A DNA stretch of 32,874 nucleotides from Pseudomonadota bacterium (GTDB taxonomy: Bacteria > Cyanobacteriota > Vampirovibrionia > Obscuribacterales > Obscuribacteraceae). Shown one piece after another: positions 7,972 through 15,228 of the stretch; within the stretch, counting starts at the first letter, position 1, and each line of letters begins with the position of its first letter. The notes below the pieces were generated by a model. The model did no database searches. It was not told the DNA's origin and saw only the letters and a program-made list of their open reading frames with translations. The stretch spans positions 1 through 32,874 of the forward strand of contig JAJPJO010000341.1 in assembly GCA_021324135.1 (NCBI GenBank), in the 5' to 3' direction. Position numbers and translations under genes: made by a program.

Positions 7972-8019
7972 AATGCGGGCAGGGAGAGGCGCTCCGGCGC
8001 CTCTTCCCTGTCTTGCATT
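7972..8019 (+). terminator. long stem-loop between dehydrogenase and first small paralog
   Basis: A 13-bp stem with one bulge (7980-7992 with 7997-8010, loop TCCG) has an outer 5-bp extension (7972-7976 with 8015-8019). The stop of the dehydrogenase is at 7935 and the GGAGG of the next gene is at 8031, so it may act as a terminator/attenuator or as a 5' stabilising hairpin of the small-protein mRNA. Confidence 0.6.
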
Positions 8020-8041
8020 TCACCCTCTCGGGAGGTTTTCA

Positions 8042-8320
8042 ATGAGCAACACACATCATCATCATTCTCCGGTCGAACCGGAGGTCCGCTCGCTGCCGGT
8101 CGATCCGGGGCTCAGCGTCGCTATGCCCAAGAGCCGCAACACAGGACAAGACGCCGTTGGCGTGGTCTTCAAGGAGTATCCGTTCTACGAACCGCTCCTG
8201 ATGAGGAATCATCCCAGCAAGGTCTATGTCGTCGCGTACGGGCTCTATCCAATGGGCGGCGATATGGTGCGCCCGGAGGTGATCTCGGTGGCCCTGGTCG
8301 ACAAGTCGATCGTCAACTAG
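8042..8320 (+). CDS. small protein of unknown family, 92 aa (paralog A)
   Basis: I do not recognise the family. The start at 8042 is fixed by GGGAGG 9 nt upstream; an open frame reaching 7973 runs into the preceding hairpin. The N-terminus has a run of four His (residues 4-7) and a Pro-rich linker. The last 54 residues match the next gene's product without gaps: 22 of 44 aligned residues are identical from the YEPLL core to the C-terminus. Shared pattern: YEPLLxRxHPxKxYxV, then VR, then SxALVDxSxV. The domain looks like an all-beta fold with alternating hydrophobic residues. There is no signal peptide or membrane segment. It lies 57 bp before paralog B and is probably co-transcribed with it. 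Confidence 0.8.
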   Translation: MSNTHHHHSPVEPEVRSLPVDPGLSVAMPKSRNTGQDAVGVVFKEYPFYEPLLMRNHPSKVYVVAYGLYPMGGDMVRPEVISVALVDKSIVN

Positions 8321-8377
8321 CAGTTCTCAAATGCTCGAAAGGAGGAAATCGTTTCGGGCTAGACTTGGAGGTCTACC

Positions 8378-8647
8378 ATGTCACAGTTACAAGTCCGCAT
8401 CGTGCGTCCGGGAGAGTCCTCTCCCGAACCACCCAACACCATGCTTGCTACGCTGCCGAACGGTCCGCACGGCGAGAAGGTTGTCGGATACCAGGAGTTT
8501 GAGGTTCCCCTGTACGAACCGCTTCTCCTGCGTTACCATCCGACCAAGTTCTATTTCGTCGTGTTCGCTGACTATGACATCGGCAACAACCAAGTCCGCA
8601 GGCAGCTCGTCTCCTGCGCCCTCGTCGATCGATCGGCCGTCTGCTGA
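8378..8647 (+). CDS. small protein of unknown family, 89 aa (paralog B)
   Basis: Tandem paralog of the preceding gene. The core from YEPLL (around residue 46) to the C-terminus aligns over 44 positions without a gap and half of them are identical. The N-terminal 35 residues differ and are Pro-rich. The start is fixed by GGAGGT 8 nt upstream. A second AGGAGG at about 8341 lies in the intergenic space inside a weak hairpin and is not followed by a start in this frame. The retained His-Pro, Tyr, Arg and Asp positions suggest a conserved surface or binding site rather than free divergence. Function is unknown. The neighbourhood (two dehydrogenases, HAD and DHH phosphoesterases) hints at metabolism or signalling. 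Confidence 0.8.
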   Translation: MSQLQVRIVRPGESSPEPPNTMLATLPNGPHGEKVVGYQEFEVPLYEPLLLRYHPTKFYFVVFADYDIGNNQVRRQLVSCALVDRSAVC

Positions 8648-8822
8648 TTTGACTCCGATCGCAGTCCTGTCAGGCAATATCAGCAATTCGTCCAGCCGAA
8701 AGGTGCTGGTTCAAGTGAATAGGTTAGTATCGCCCGTGGTGCGGATCGAGCCTGGCTCGCCTGCACCGCGGACGGCTTTCCGCTTCGCTCATTGAATCAC
8801 TCCTTCCGACTGGTTTTTTCTC

Positions 8823-8842
8823 CCTCGCTACTATTTGCGAGG
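8823..8842 (+). promoter_or_regulatory. hairpin directly before the DHH ribosome binding site
   Basis: CCTCGC and GCGAGG arms (8823-8828 and 8837-8842) enclose an 8-nt AT-rich loop. The ribosome binding site GAGGTG starts 3 nt later. A T-run at about 8815-8820 precedes the hairpin, so it is not an ordinary terminator of the upstream gene. Confidence 0.4.
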
Positions 8843-8855
8843 ATAGAGGTGACTT

Positions 8856-9890
8856 ATGTTTAGACAATCAAGCAAGCCAACAGCTCGGCGCCCGGTCTGT
8901 GCAAAACGGCACAGCCAAGGGCGTTGGGCAAAGAAAACTCTGGTTGTCGGTCCGGCTCAACCAGTTGACGGTGACTCGGTGTCCTGCACCGTGGCGCTTA
9001 TCGATTACCTTCGCAAGAAGGGGCTCGAGGCGTACACTCTGCCGACGCTGATGATGTACCGCCAGATCGACTGGATCATCTCGAGCGCGCACATTCATCC
9101 GGCCTGCCGTCGTCTGATCAGGGCGAACTTCACATGCGACAATCTGCAGGCGGCTTACGATGCGCTTCTCGAGGTGTGGCGCCCTGACGAGGTTGTGATC
9201 GTGGACGGGCACTTGCTCGGCTTCGACACTCGCGGCGTGCCTCTTTACGTAATCGACCATCACGTTCGCGGCGCGGAAGTCGACGACGAAAACGGCTGCA
9301 TCAAGGCGGCGCCTTCATGCGGTTGTCTTCTGATCGAGCGCTTCGGCATCATCGATCCCATCCTGGCTGTGAGCATCCTCACCGACACGTTCTGGTTTCG
9401 CCAGAACATGCCGGCTGGAGCGATCAAGCACATGGCCCGGCTGGTGGCGCACGGGCTGACAGACGAAAAGCTCGCCCATTACCAGAAGCTCCTCATGGTC
9501 CGCAAGGATGCCGGCGTGATTACCGCCATGCAACACGCCGACGTGCGCTTCGGTCTCGATGGGGATGCGGCATTCGTCGTTCTGGACGAAACCGACCCGG
9601 AGATTCACCGCGGCGTCGCAGGCGAGCTTGCCTACTTCAGCCGGCACATGTGCGTCGTTCGCGGCGACGGCTATGTGTCCTTCCGAACAGTCGATGAGCG
9701 CATCGACCTTCGTCCGCTTGCCGAGCACTATGGCCGTGGCGGTCACGCCCAGCAAGCCGCCGGACAAGTGGACATCAGCGATCCGGCGCAAGTCGACCAG
9801 CTCTACCACGACTTCATCACCCTGGTTGAAACGGTCGGGTGCGACCGCAGCCATCGACTGGAGTTGACGGGGAGCGGTCGCTTGAGCTAA
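8856..9890 (+). CDS. DHH/DHHA1-family phosphoesterase
   Basis: Predicted member of the DHH superfamily (nanoRNase/oligoribonuclease or cyclic-dinucleotide hydrolase type), 344 aa. The DHH motif is VIDHHVRG (Asp134-His135-His136), Asp117 lies in VIVDGH and Asp177 in LTDTFWF. The C-terminal DHHA1 substrate-binding motif is GRGGHAQQAAG at about 294-304. Motif I is altered: VDGD keeps two Asp residues (38 and 40), but the His that normally stands four residues before the first Asp is Ala34, so one metal-binding position is missing. A basic N-terminal tail of about 28 residues precedes the domain. The start is fixed by GAGGTG before 8856. It is the last gene of the 5.7-9.9 kb run. Substrate is uncertain: short RNA, pAp or cyclic dinucleotides are family possibilities. 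Confidence 0.88.
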   Translation: MFRQSSKPTARRPVCAKRHSQGRWAKKTLVVGPAQPVDGDSVSCTVALIDYLRKKGLEAYTLPTLMMYRQIDWIISSAHIHPACRRLIRANFTCDNLQAAYDALLEVWRPDEVVIVDGHLLGFDTRGVPLYVIDHHVRGAEVDDENGCIKAAPSCGCLLIERFGIIDPILAVSILTDTFWFRQNMPAGAIKHMARLVAHGLTDEKLAHYQKLLMVRKDAGVITAMQHADVRFGLDGDAAFVVLDETDPEIHRGVAGELAYFSRHMCVVRGDGYVSFRTVDERIDLRPLAEHYGRGGHAQQAAGQVDISDPAQVDQLYHDFITLVETVGCDRSHRLELTGSGRLS

Positions 9891-9939
9891 CCGTCGTTTG
9901 AACTAATCGCTCATCAACAATTCGGAAGAGGATCGCAAG

Positions 9940-10293
9940 ATGATTCACTCCGCGAATACCGAGAACGTAGAGATGCTCTTAGACAGAGCGATAGAGCGAC
10001 AGATTCCGAGATCCAGATCGCTTTCGCGAGCTGTGTTCCCCCGCCCCGCTCACACTCTCTACGTTTTCGGCTTTCTGCCCGTCCTATTGTTAAATATAGT
10101 ACTTATTTTTACGATAAACAATAATACGCGCGTTTTACAAAATTATGGTGCACAGAATGCTGTGCAGAAAACGTTTCACAAGCGCAAACGTTTCACAAAA
10201 TTACTGCGCGCTATAAACGCCTCACAAGCCATAGTCAAGCGGCGAATCCGTGTAGCTGATATATTCCACGACATCAAAAAGAGGCAATTTTGA
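9940..10293 (+). CDS. doubtful ORF, possible single-pass membrane protein, 117 aa
   Basis: GAGGA lies 7 nt before the ATG, and the translation has one strongly hydrophobic stretch at about residues 38-60 followed by a basic tail, the pattern of a small single-pass membrane protein. Against it, the frame runs straight through two long inverted repeats and three direct repeats, and its composition changes from GC-rich to AT-rich along its length. The repeats better explain the sequence. I list it so that it can be tested. Confidence 0.2.
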   Translation: MIHSANTENVEMLLDRAIERQIPRSRSLSRAVFPRPAHTLYVFGFLPVLLLNIVLIFTINNNTRVLQNYGAQNAVQKTFHKRKRFTKLLRAINASQAIVKRRIRVADIFHDIKKRQF

Positions 10294-10309
10294 TGTCGTA
10301 GAATATATC
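10258..10309. repeat. 22-bp inverted repeat (long hairpin)
   Basis: Arms 10258-10279 and 10288-10309 match at 21 of 22 positions around an 8-nt loop. One extra pair extends it to 10257/10310. The stem is long and AT-rich, unlike the short GC stems of the intrinsic terminators elsewhere in the window. It lies about 100 bp past the stop of the leftward Uma2 gene, so it could terminate that transcript. Confidence 0.7.
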
Positions 10310-10407
10310 AAGCGCTTGTCATGAGGGGGGTCCAAAAGATGTCATGCCGTAGACGCTTTTCAAGCAAACCAAAATTGACGTAACCATCGATTGGAGCAAG
10401 CATCAAT

Positions 10408-11022
10408 TCAAATAGAAGACAAATACTCTTCTTCGTCTTCTTCGAGTATGAGCGGAAACTCCACCTTCGCGTACACATCCTCAATAGGCACCACCAAAGG
10501 TTCGCCCGGTAGAGACTGTAGCTCGAACTTGTCGGCACTCGTTAGTTTCAGAACCTCCCATTCAGTGGTGGCACATCTGCGATGAATCTCAATCGCTATT
10601 TTGTTCTGATGCACGATCACATACTCTTTGAGGCTGTCGAGCTGTTTGTATGCGACCAATTTCTCACGCAAATCAATCTGTTTGGTTGATGGTGACAGCA
10701 CCTCTGCAAGAAACGTCGGAGCCGCTTTGAAAACGCTTTTGGCTTCGTAAGGCTCGCACGTAACCATAACGTCGGGATAGTAAAAACTGTTGGCGATCTC
10801 GATTCGCAACTTCATATTGCCGCCGAAAACACGGCAGGGACTATTTCTCAAGTGCAAGTGGATCAAGGCAATCAGATTGTTGCAAATGACTTCGTGCGCT
10901 TCCGTTGCACCAGACATTGCAAACATCTGACCGCGTACGTACTCATGTCTGGACTTCGAGCGCTCCTCGTAATCCAGATAATCCTTTACCGTGATGAAGG
11001 GGGTCTTGTTCAATTCCGACAT
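10408..11022 (-). CDS. Uma2 family (DUF820) PD-(D/E)XK nuclease-fold protein
   Basis: Restriction-endonuclease-like fold protein, 204 aa, normal length. The typical Uma2 landmarks are present: N-terminal TVKDYLDYEE and RHEYVRGQ, MSGATEAHE, the active-site Asp in YYPDVMV, the Glu in EVLSPST, and DLREKLVAYK. The cellular role of this family is not established. It is greatly expanded in cyanobacteria and also found in Planctomycetota and Chloroflexota. The C-terminus is acidic (run of Glu/Asp). The start at 11022 has GAGGGTGG upstream. An extended -10 promoter lies at 11054-11061. The gene is monocistronic and lies downstream of, but separated by a terminator from, the FtsH operon. Confidence 0.92.
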   Translation of the reverse strand: MSELNKTPFITVKDYLDYEERSKSRHEYVRGQMFAMSGATEAHEVICNNLIALIHLHLRNSPCRVFGGNMKLRIEIANSFYYPDVMVTCEPYEAKSVFKAAPTFLAEVLSPSTKQIDLREKLVAYKQLDSLKEYVIVHQNKIAIEIHRRCATTEWEVLKLTSADKFELQSLPGEPLVVPIEDVYAKVEFPLILEEDEEEYLSSI

Positions 11023-11053
11023 GCGCCACCCTCATAGCTTTGCATTGCGTGTC

Positions 11054-11061
11054 ATTATAGC
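11054..11061 (-). promoter_or_regulatory. extended -10 promoter of the Uma2 gene
   Basis: On the minus strand TGCTATAAT (TGn plus a perfect TATAAT) lies 31 bp upstream of the Uma2 start codon. There is no clear -35 box, as expected for an extended -10 promoter. Confidence 0.5.
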
Positions 11062-11100
11062 ATCGCGAATTCGAGCCTTAGATCTGCACAAACTGAAGAA

Positions 11101-11152
11101 GAAGCGCACATGTGTCCTCCGGCTCTGTAAGCCAAAGAACAGCATGTGCGCT
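11101..11152 (-). terminator. stem-loop ending the FtsH operon
   Basis: A perfect 11-bp inverted repeat (arms 11101-11111 and 11142-11152) encloses a smaller nested GGCT/AGCC hairpin. On the minus strand the stem is followed by a pyrimidine-rich CTTCTTC stretch. It lies 62 bp past the stop of the 77-aa gene and just upstream of the Uma2 promoter, so it insulates the two units. Confidence 0.6.
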
Positions 11153-11214
11153 TGCAAAAGTTCGTGCGTTAACCCCGGGCTGCCCGTCTCAGTTCGTGAC
11201 GGAACAGCACAGGC

Positions 11215-11448
11215 TCACTTGATGTTGTTGTCGTCGGGCTCCTGCTCCGGTCCTGCCGCATCCATGGCCTCAGCCGGAAACGACATCGTCGACATGAGGA
11301 AGAAGAAGCAGCCGACTGCGCAAACGAGGCGCCAGGCATCGGTTGTCACTCCCGAGCCGATCAGAACGAAGGCGAGAAAGTGCAGCCCGCTGATGATGGC
11401 GTAGCCGCAACGCTCTTTGTGCGTGGGTTGGTTTGTGTCGTCTTTCAT
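11215..11448 (-). CDS. small two-helix membrane protein, 77 aa, in the FtsH operon
   Basis: Start 11448 is fixed by an AAGGAGG 6-7 nt upstream; the longer frame to 11496 overlaps the FtsH gene and lacks such a site. The hydrophilic N-terminus (about 14 residues) is followed by two membrane segments at about 16-34 and 37-55, and an acidic C-terminal tail (Glu/Asp-rich, 60-76). It starts 16 bp after the stop of the FtsH-like gene on the same strand, so the two are almost certainly co-transcribed. I do not recognise the family. A small partner or modulator of the membrane protease is a natural guess from context, comparable in role only to known FtsH modulators, without detectable similarity. 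Confidence 0.75.
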   Translation of the reverse strand: MKDDTNQPTHKERCGYAIISGLHFLAFVLIGSGVTTDAWRLVCAVGCFFFLMSTMSFPAEAMDAAGPEQEPDDNNIK

Positions 11449-11464
11449 GGCATCCTCCTTCGGC

Positions 11465-13822
11465 TCAATTGGAAACGGCCTGGACGCTGGCACCAATGGC
11501 GGTATCAGCCTCCCGGCTCAGGTTTTCTGCAGCCGCGAGAACGGCAGGGTCGACACGACCTTCCCAGACATCGTCGAATTCCTTGCCCATGATCGTCTCT
11601 TTGACGAGCAGGACTGCCACGAGCCGCTCCATCTCCGCTTTGCGGGCGGTGAGGATATCGTAGGCGCGCTTGTAGTGCGTTTCGACGATCGTCTTCGTTT
11701 GAGCCTCGATGCTGTTGGCCAGCTCCGGCGCAAGATAGGCCGGCAGATTGCCGTGCTCATCAATGTGCACAGAGATGTGCCCGATCTTCTCGGACATGCC
11801 CCACTGGCAGAGCATGCGTTTGGCAAGCACGGTCGCCTGGAAGAAGTCGTTTTGCGCGCCGGTGTCGACGGTGTCCAGGAATATCTCCTGAGCAACGCGT
11901 CCAGCCATCATGACGGCAATCCGCGCTTCCAGCCATTCCTGGCTGTGGCTCACCTTCCCTTCATCGGCGGTTTGCACCAGCCCCAGCGTGTTCATGCGCG
12001 GGAGAATGGTGATCTGTCCGACTTTGGATTGACCGAGCTCCTTCGTCACGATGGCGTGCCCGCCCTCGTGATAGGCGGTGTTCTTCTTCTCGCTCAGGGT
12101 CATCGCTTTCGCCAGACCGGTGCGAACATCACCCATCTGAACGAATTTGATGCCCTCGGCCAGATCATCGATCGTGATCGGCTCAGCCGAACGCAGGTGA
12201 GCAAGCCCTTTGAGCTTGTCCATGAGGCTGAGCTTTTTGTAGCGGCGTGTAGCAAGGATGGCGGCCCGATTGCAGGCAGCCGCGATCGAGGCGCCGCTGA
12301 AGCCCGGCGTCAATGACGCGGGAACCTCCGGATCGATCAGATTGCCACTGGGCTTGTCCGCCAGGTGGATCTTGAAGATGGCGATGCGACCAGTGACATT
12401 CGGCAGATCGACTTTGATGCGGCAGTCGCCGAAACGACCAGGACGCGTCAGAGCCTCATCGAGAATGTCAGGCATGTTCGTGGCGGCGATGACCAGCAGC
12501 CCTTCTTCAGGCTGAAAGCCATCCATCTCCACGAGCAGTTGGTTGAGCGTCTGATCGCGCTCGTCGTTTCCGCCCAAACCACCATTGCGCTTGCGACCGA
12601 CCGAGTCGATTTCATCGATGAAGAGGATCGCCGATTTCTTCTCGCGCTTCATGTCGGCGCGGATATCCGCGAACATGGAACGCACCCGACCGGCGCCGCG
12701 ACCGACGAACATCTCGACGAAATCGGATCCGGCAACGGCGTAGAAGAGCGCTTTGGACTCGGCGGCCAGCGTGCGGGCCAGAAGCGTTTTACCGGTGCCG
12801 GGTGGACCTTCGAGCAGGGCGCCGTGGGGAACTTTGGCGCCGTGCTTGACGAAGGCACTCGGGTCGGCAAGCCACTCGGCAATTTCTTGCAACGAGTGAA
12901 TCGCTTCGTCGCATCCCGCCACCTTTTTGAACGAGGCGTCGGTGATCCGCTCGGGAAGCACTTTCTTGGCAGGCGAGTTGGTCAGTCCCTGCTGCGACTT
13001 GGCGGTGCCCTTAAGAGCCTTGCGCTGTCCCATCATCTGGAATACAAGTACGCCGACCATCAGCGCCATGAAGCCGAAGAAAATGTAGTCCTTGGTGCTG
13101 AAGCTGCCGTCTGCCGGCGGGGCGAGCACTTGCACCACGGGCGGTGCAGTAGGCTGAGCGGCGGCATCGATTGCCGAGTAGGGCACCTTCGACTGGCGAA
13201 TCAACTCCACGACTTCATGCCGGACGGCATCGGGATAGGTCACGGTCGCCTGAACGGTCGTGTTGTCCGCTCCGGCAGCGAACTGCAGATGCGAATCGAC
13301 CGACAAGGTGACATTGAGGCGATTGGTTCCGTTGACGAAAACCACGAATGTGACCGGGGTCGGATCCTGCTTGAGAAGGGCCTCGAGCCGATCCATCGAC
13401 AACTCGATTGGTTTGGCCGCGGACGTTTGAGCTTGACTAAAGGCGGCCGTCGTCGTGCCGGCGAACGTGGGCGCCGTCATGCCGGGCATTACCGACGCTT
13501 GAATCGGCTGCCCGCGCCCATGAGTGAGCGAAGGATTGCCTGCGCTTCGCCCTCGCGTTGCACCACCAGTGGTGGCGTGTTGGTGAAACTCGGCCTGCCG
13601 CTTCTGAAATTCCTGGATCGCTCCGGACTGCCAGGTGATGATCGAAACTCCGGCAACAGCCACTATCGCTGTAGCCGAAACCCTTGCCCAGGCTGTCTTA
13701 TACCAGGGCGGGTTCACGACGCGAGTAATCTTGATCTTGCGAAGCCCGAATGCTCCCAGGAAAAATGCCATGGCGATGATGTAGAGAACAGCACCGATCA
13801 CGGCAGGGGATGTAGAACTCAT
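11465..13822 (-). CDS. FtsH-like membrane-anchored ATP-dependent zinc protease (divergent)
   Basis: 785 aa. AAA+ domain: Walker A GPPGTGKT (339-346), Walker B ILFIDE (399-404), SRH with ATNMPD...RPGRF (447-464). Protease domain: zinc motif HEGGH (585-589; usually HEAGH) and third ligand Asp659 in TGAQND. This identifies an M41-type protease that unfolds and degrades membrane and soluble proteins. The N-terminus is unusual: two closely spaced membrane segments (about 7-27 and 47-64), a low-complexity Gln/Thr/Ala/Pro linker, a domain of about 100 residues, then a third membrane segment at 246-264. Canonical FtsH has two segments around one periplasmic domain. [15 protein letters not shown] replaces the usual GFSGADLANLxNEAA. 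It is therefore probably an accessory paralog, not the housekeeping FtsH. GGAG precedes the ATG at 13822. Confidence 0.9.
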   Translation of the reverse strand: MSSTSPAVIGAVLYIIAMAFFLGAFGLRKIKITRVVNPPWYKTAWARVSATAIVAVAGVSIITWQSGAIQEFQKRQAEFHQHATTGGATRGRSAGNPSLTHGRGQPIQASVMPGMTAPTFAGTTTAAFSQAQTSAAKPIELSMDRLEALLKQDPTPVTFVVFVNGTNRLNVTLSVDSHLQFAAGADNTTVQATVTYPDAVRHEVVELIRQSKVPYSAIDAAAQPTAPPVVQVLAPPADGSFSTKDYIFFGFMALMVGVLVFQMMGQRKALKGTAKSQQGLTNSPAKKVLPERITDASFKKVAGCDEAIHSLQEIAEWLADPSAFVKHGAKVPHGALLEGPPGTGKTLLARTLAAESKALFYAVAGSDFVEMFVGRGAGRVRSMFADIRADMKREKKSAILFIDEIDSVGRKRNGGLGGNDERDQTLNQLLVEMDGFQPEEGLLVIAATNMPDILDEALTRPGRFGDCRIKVDLPNVTGRIAIFKIHLADKPSGNLIDPEVPASLTPGFSGASIAAACNRAAILATRRYKKLSLMDKLKGLAHLRSAEPITIDDLAEGIKFVQMGDVRTGLAKAMTLSEKKNTAYHEGGHAIVTKELGQSKVGQITILPRMNTLGLVQTADEGKVSHSQEWLEARIAVMMAGRVAQEIFLDTVDTGAQNDFFQATVLAKRMLCQWGMSEKIGHISVHIDEHGNLPAYLAPELANSIEAQTKTIVETHYKRAYDILTARKAEMERLVAVLLVKETIMGKEFDDVWEGRVDPAVLAAAENLSREADTAIGASVQAVSN

Positions 13823-14346
13823 TGGTTGACTCCATTACGACTAGTCAACGCTGCATGAAAGCTCCGTTTTTTAGATTGAACGATTCGATCGGACCAATGC
13901 GTAAGGGCATCGGCTTGGTAGAGCTCGAAGTAGACCAGCTCCCAACCCCGAAAGGTGTTTGCGTGATCAGGCTAGGGGTGATAATCGGAAGTGCTGGAGG
14001 CGTAGTCTTTTCCGAGATTGTGAAAGAAACGTCAATGGCAAATAGGTAACAGAAATCTGTCTTTAGAGCTATTACCAAATGTTGCGCCGGACTGCTTCAC
14101 AATCGTTTACGGAAACGCTGTTCGCTGCTGTCAAGAGTCGTCGGGTGGGAGATTTAGAGTCCAGTCAATCGGACTCACAGCCCGGTCAATTGTCGTTTTT
14201 CCTTTGAATCCAGGTGTTAGAACGGGCAAGTCAAGCAGTGTTCGTTGAAGCCTGAAATCCCGATGACAAGCGGGAGTATGTGCTTGCCGCTGAGATCGAT
14301 TTAAGCGCTTACACGACTGAGCGCGCTGGCAGAACCGGCTTGAGGG
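13823..14346. other. intergenic region without a clear gene
   Basis: About 520 bp of mixed composition between the FtsH start and the end of the HPr-like gene. It must carry the FtsH promoter; I cannot place a clear -35/-10 pair. A 75-aa frame at 13822-14049 lacks a ribosome binding site and is not called. Confidence 0.45.
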
Positions 14347-14565
14347 TCAAAAGCCTGCACCACATATGGTGGCATGTTGAAGTGCCTCTCCGCCAAGTGA
14401 CATGAGTGCATGCAAGGTGAGTTGACTGCGCACCTGTGGCTGGCCTGCGCGCAAAGCGACCTGCATGGGCAATCGTGACTTGAACGTGACTGCTTGCTTG
14501 AGCTGGCGCATCTGAATACCTCGTGAAAATACTACTTCAGTCGTGTACTCATGTTTCTTGATCAT
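14347..14565 (-). CDS. HPr-like small protein lacking the phospho-histidine, 72 aa
   Basis: The start at 14565 has AGGAG 7 nt upstream. The translation resembles HPr of the phosphotransferase system in pattern: basic N-terminal strand, RGIQMR where HPr has G(I/L)HxR, a FKSRL strand, a loop with Gly, LHALMSLGG in place of the xxIMxLMSLG helix, and a final ATICGAG strand like the VTIxAEG of HPr. The phosphorylated His15 is replaced by Gln, as in Bacillus Crh, and Thr stands about where HPr has Ser46. Spacing differs (a shorter first helix, a longer middle loop) and the last helix of HPr is missing, so it may be a truncated or regulatory paralog. The assignment comes from pattern reading and is tentative; the gene call is firmer than the family. 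Confidence 0.45.
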   Translation of the reverse strand: MIKKHEYTTEVVFSRGIQMRQLKQAVTFKSRLPMQVALRAGQPQVRSQLTLHALMSLGGEALQHATICGAGF

Positions 14566-14772
14566 CGTTTGCTCCTGTTACAACAAGGTGTCTTTCGTCG
14601 TCATCTTCAATTTTCAAAATCGAACCAAGAGTACCGCAGTCTCGTTTTCGACCTTCCCTTTTCCCATCCATGGTGGGCAGAGGCAGCGCGCGATCGGGAC
14701 TTTCTGTGCTGTTGGCTCGAAGAAGTTGAATTCAGGCGGCGAGGGCTCATTCGTTTTGCAAAGGAGCGAACC

Positions 14773-15150
14773 ATGGCGAACACATCGATCACTAAGGAAA
14801 CCATCCGCGGTTGGTGGGACAACGCCAACCGCCTTGGGGCGGAGCACTTGCTGTTGTTTTCCGAAGACGGTGAGGGCTTTTATCCGGACTTGGTCATGCC
14901 CGGCGAGACCATCGATGAGGTGAAGAACCGCGCGGCGCACAAGCGCATGGGTGTGAACCTGCTCGATGCCTTCGACCTGTGCGGCGACTTCGAGGCCGCC
15001 GTTGCCGGGAGCAACTGGCAGAAATCCGTGCTTGTCTTCGAGCGCAGTGACTTCTTCGTGGCATCACGCAATCCGACCGACGATGAGATGCCGCTGCATT
15101 ACCGCTATTACGGTCGGGACGCGGAGGTCGAGCCGAAGAAGAATTCCTAG
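14773..15150 (+). CDS. hypothetical protein, 125 aa
   Basis: I do not recognise the family. AAGGAG 7 nt before the ATG at 14773 fixes the start; the open frame to 14551 has no such support. Soluble, acidic, with no signal peptide. The N-terminal half contains ITKETIRGWWDNANRLG, which looks helical, then a beta-rich LLLFSEDGEGFYPDLV. The central MGVNLLDAFDLCGDFEAAV is probably helical and the C-terminus has VLVFERSDFFVAS. The gene is divergent from the HPr-like gene (207 bp between starts) and ends with a strong intrinsic terminator at 15186-15228, so it is a single-gene unit. Confidence 0.75.
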   Translation: MANTSITKETIRGWWDNANRLGAEHLLLFSEDGEGFYPDLVMPGETIDEVKNRAAHKRMGVNLLDAFDLCGDFEAAVAGSNWQKSVLVFERSDFFVASRNPTDDEMPLHYRYYGRDAEVEPKKNS

Positions 15151-15185
15151 AGACTGGACGATGCGACCATGAAGTGTTTCTACCA

Positions 15186-15228
15186 GCGAATCAGCATTGC
15201 ATAAGGCACTGCTGATTCGCCTCTTTTT
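15186..15228 (+). terminator. intrinsic terminator of the 125-aa gene
   Basis: Perfect 11-bp arms (15186-15196 and 15210-15220) with a 13-nt loop are followed by a T-rich tract at 15222-15228, 36 bp past the stop codon. Confidence 0.85.

Larger units (their letters stand above)
9891..10407. other. AT-rich intergenic region with nested inverted repeats and direct repeats
   Basis: About 515 bp, far more AT-rich than the genes around it. Elements seen: (1) a 15-bp inverted repeat with one mismatch, arms 9959-9973 and 10056-10070; (2) a TGCACAG/CTGTGCA inverted repeat at 10149-10166; (3) three copies of AAACGYYTCACAA at 10169-10181, 10186-10198 and 10215-10227; (4) a 22-bp inverted repeat with one mismatch, arms 10258-10279 and 10288-10309. 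Only one doubtful ORF crosses it. It could be a structured RNA locus, a remnant of a small non-coding mobile element or a protein-binding array. Confidence 0.6.

Noticed and set aside
10408-11022. Uma2 nuclease as part of a restriction or defence system
   Set aside because: The gene is monocistronic with its own promoter and terminator; no methylase, helicase or antitoxin gene lies nearby.
12365-13858. A 497-residue plus-strand frame opposite the FtsH-like gene
   Set aside because: It is the shadow of the FtsH reading frame; no ribosome binding site and no protein-like pattern.
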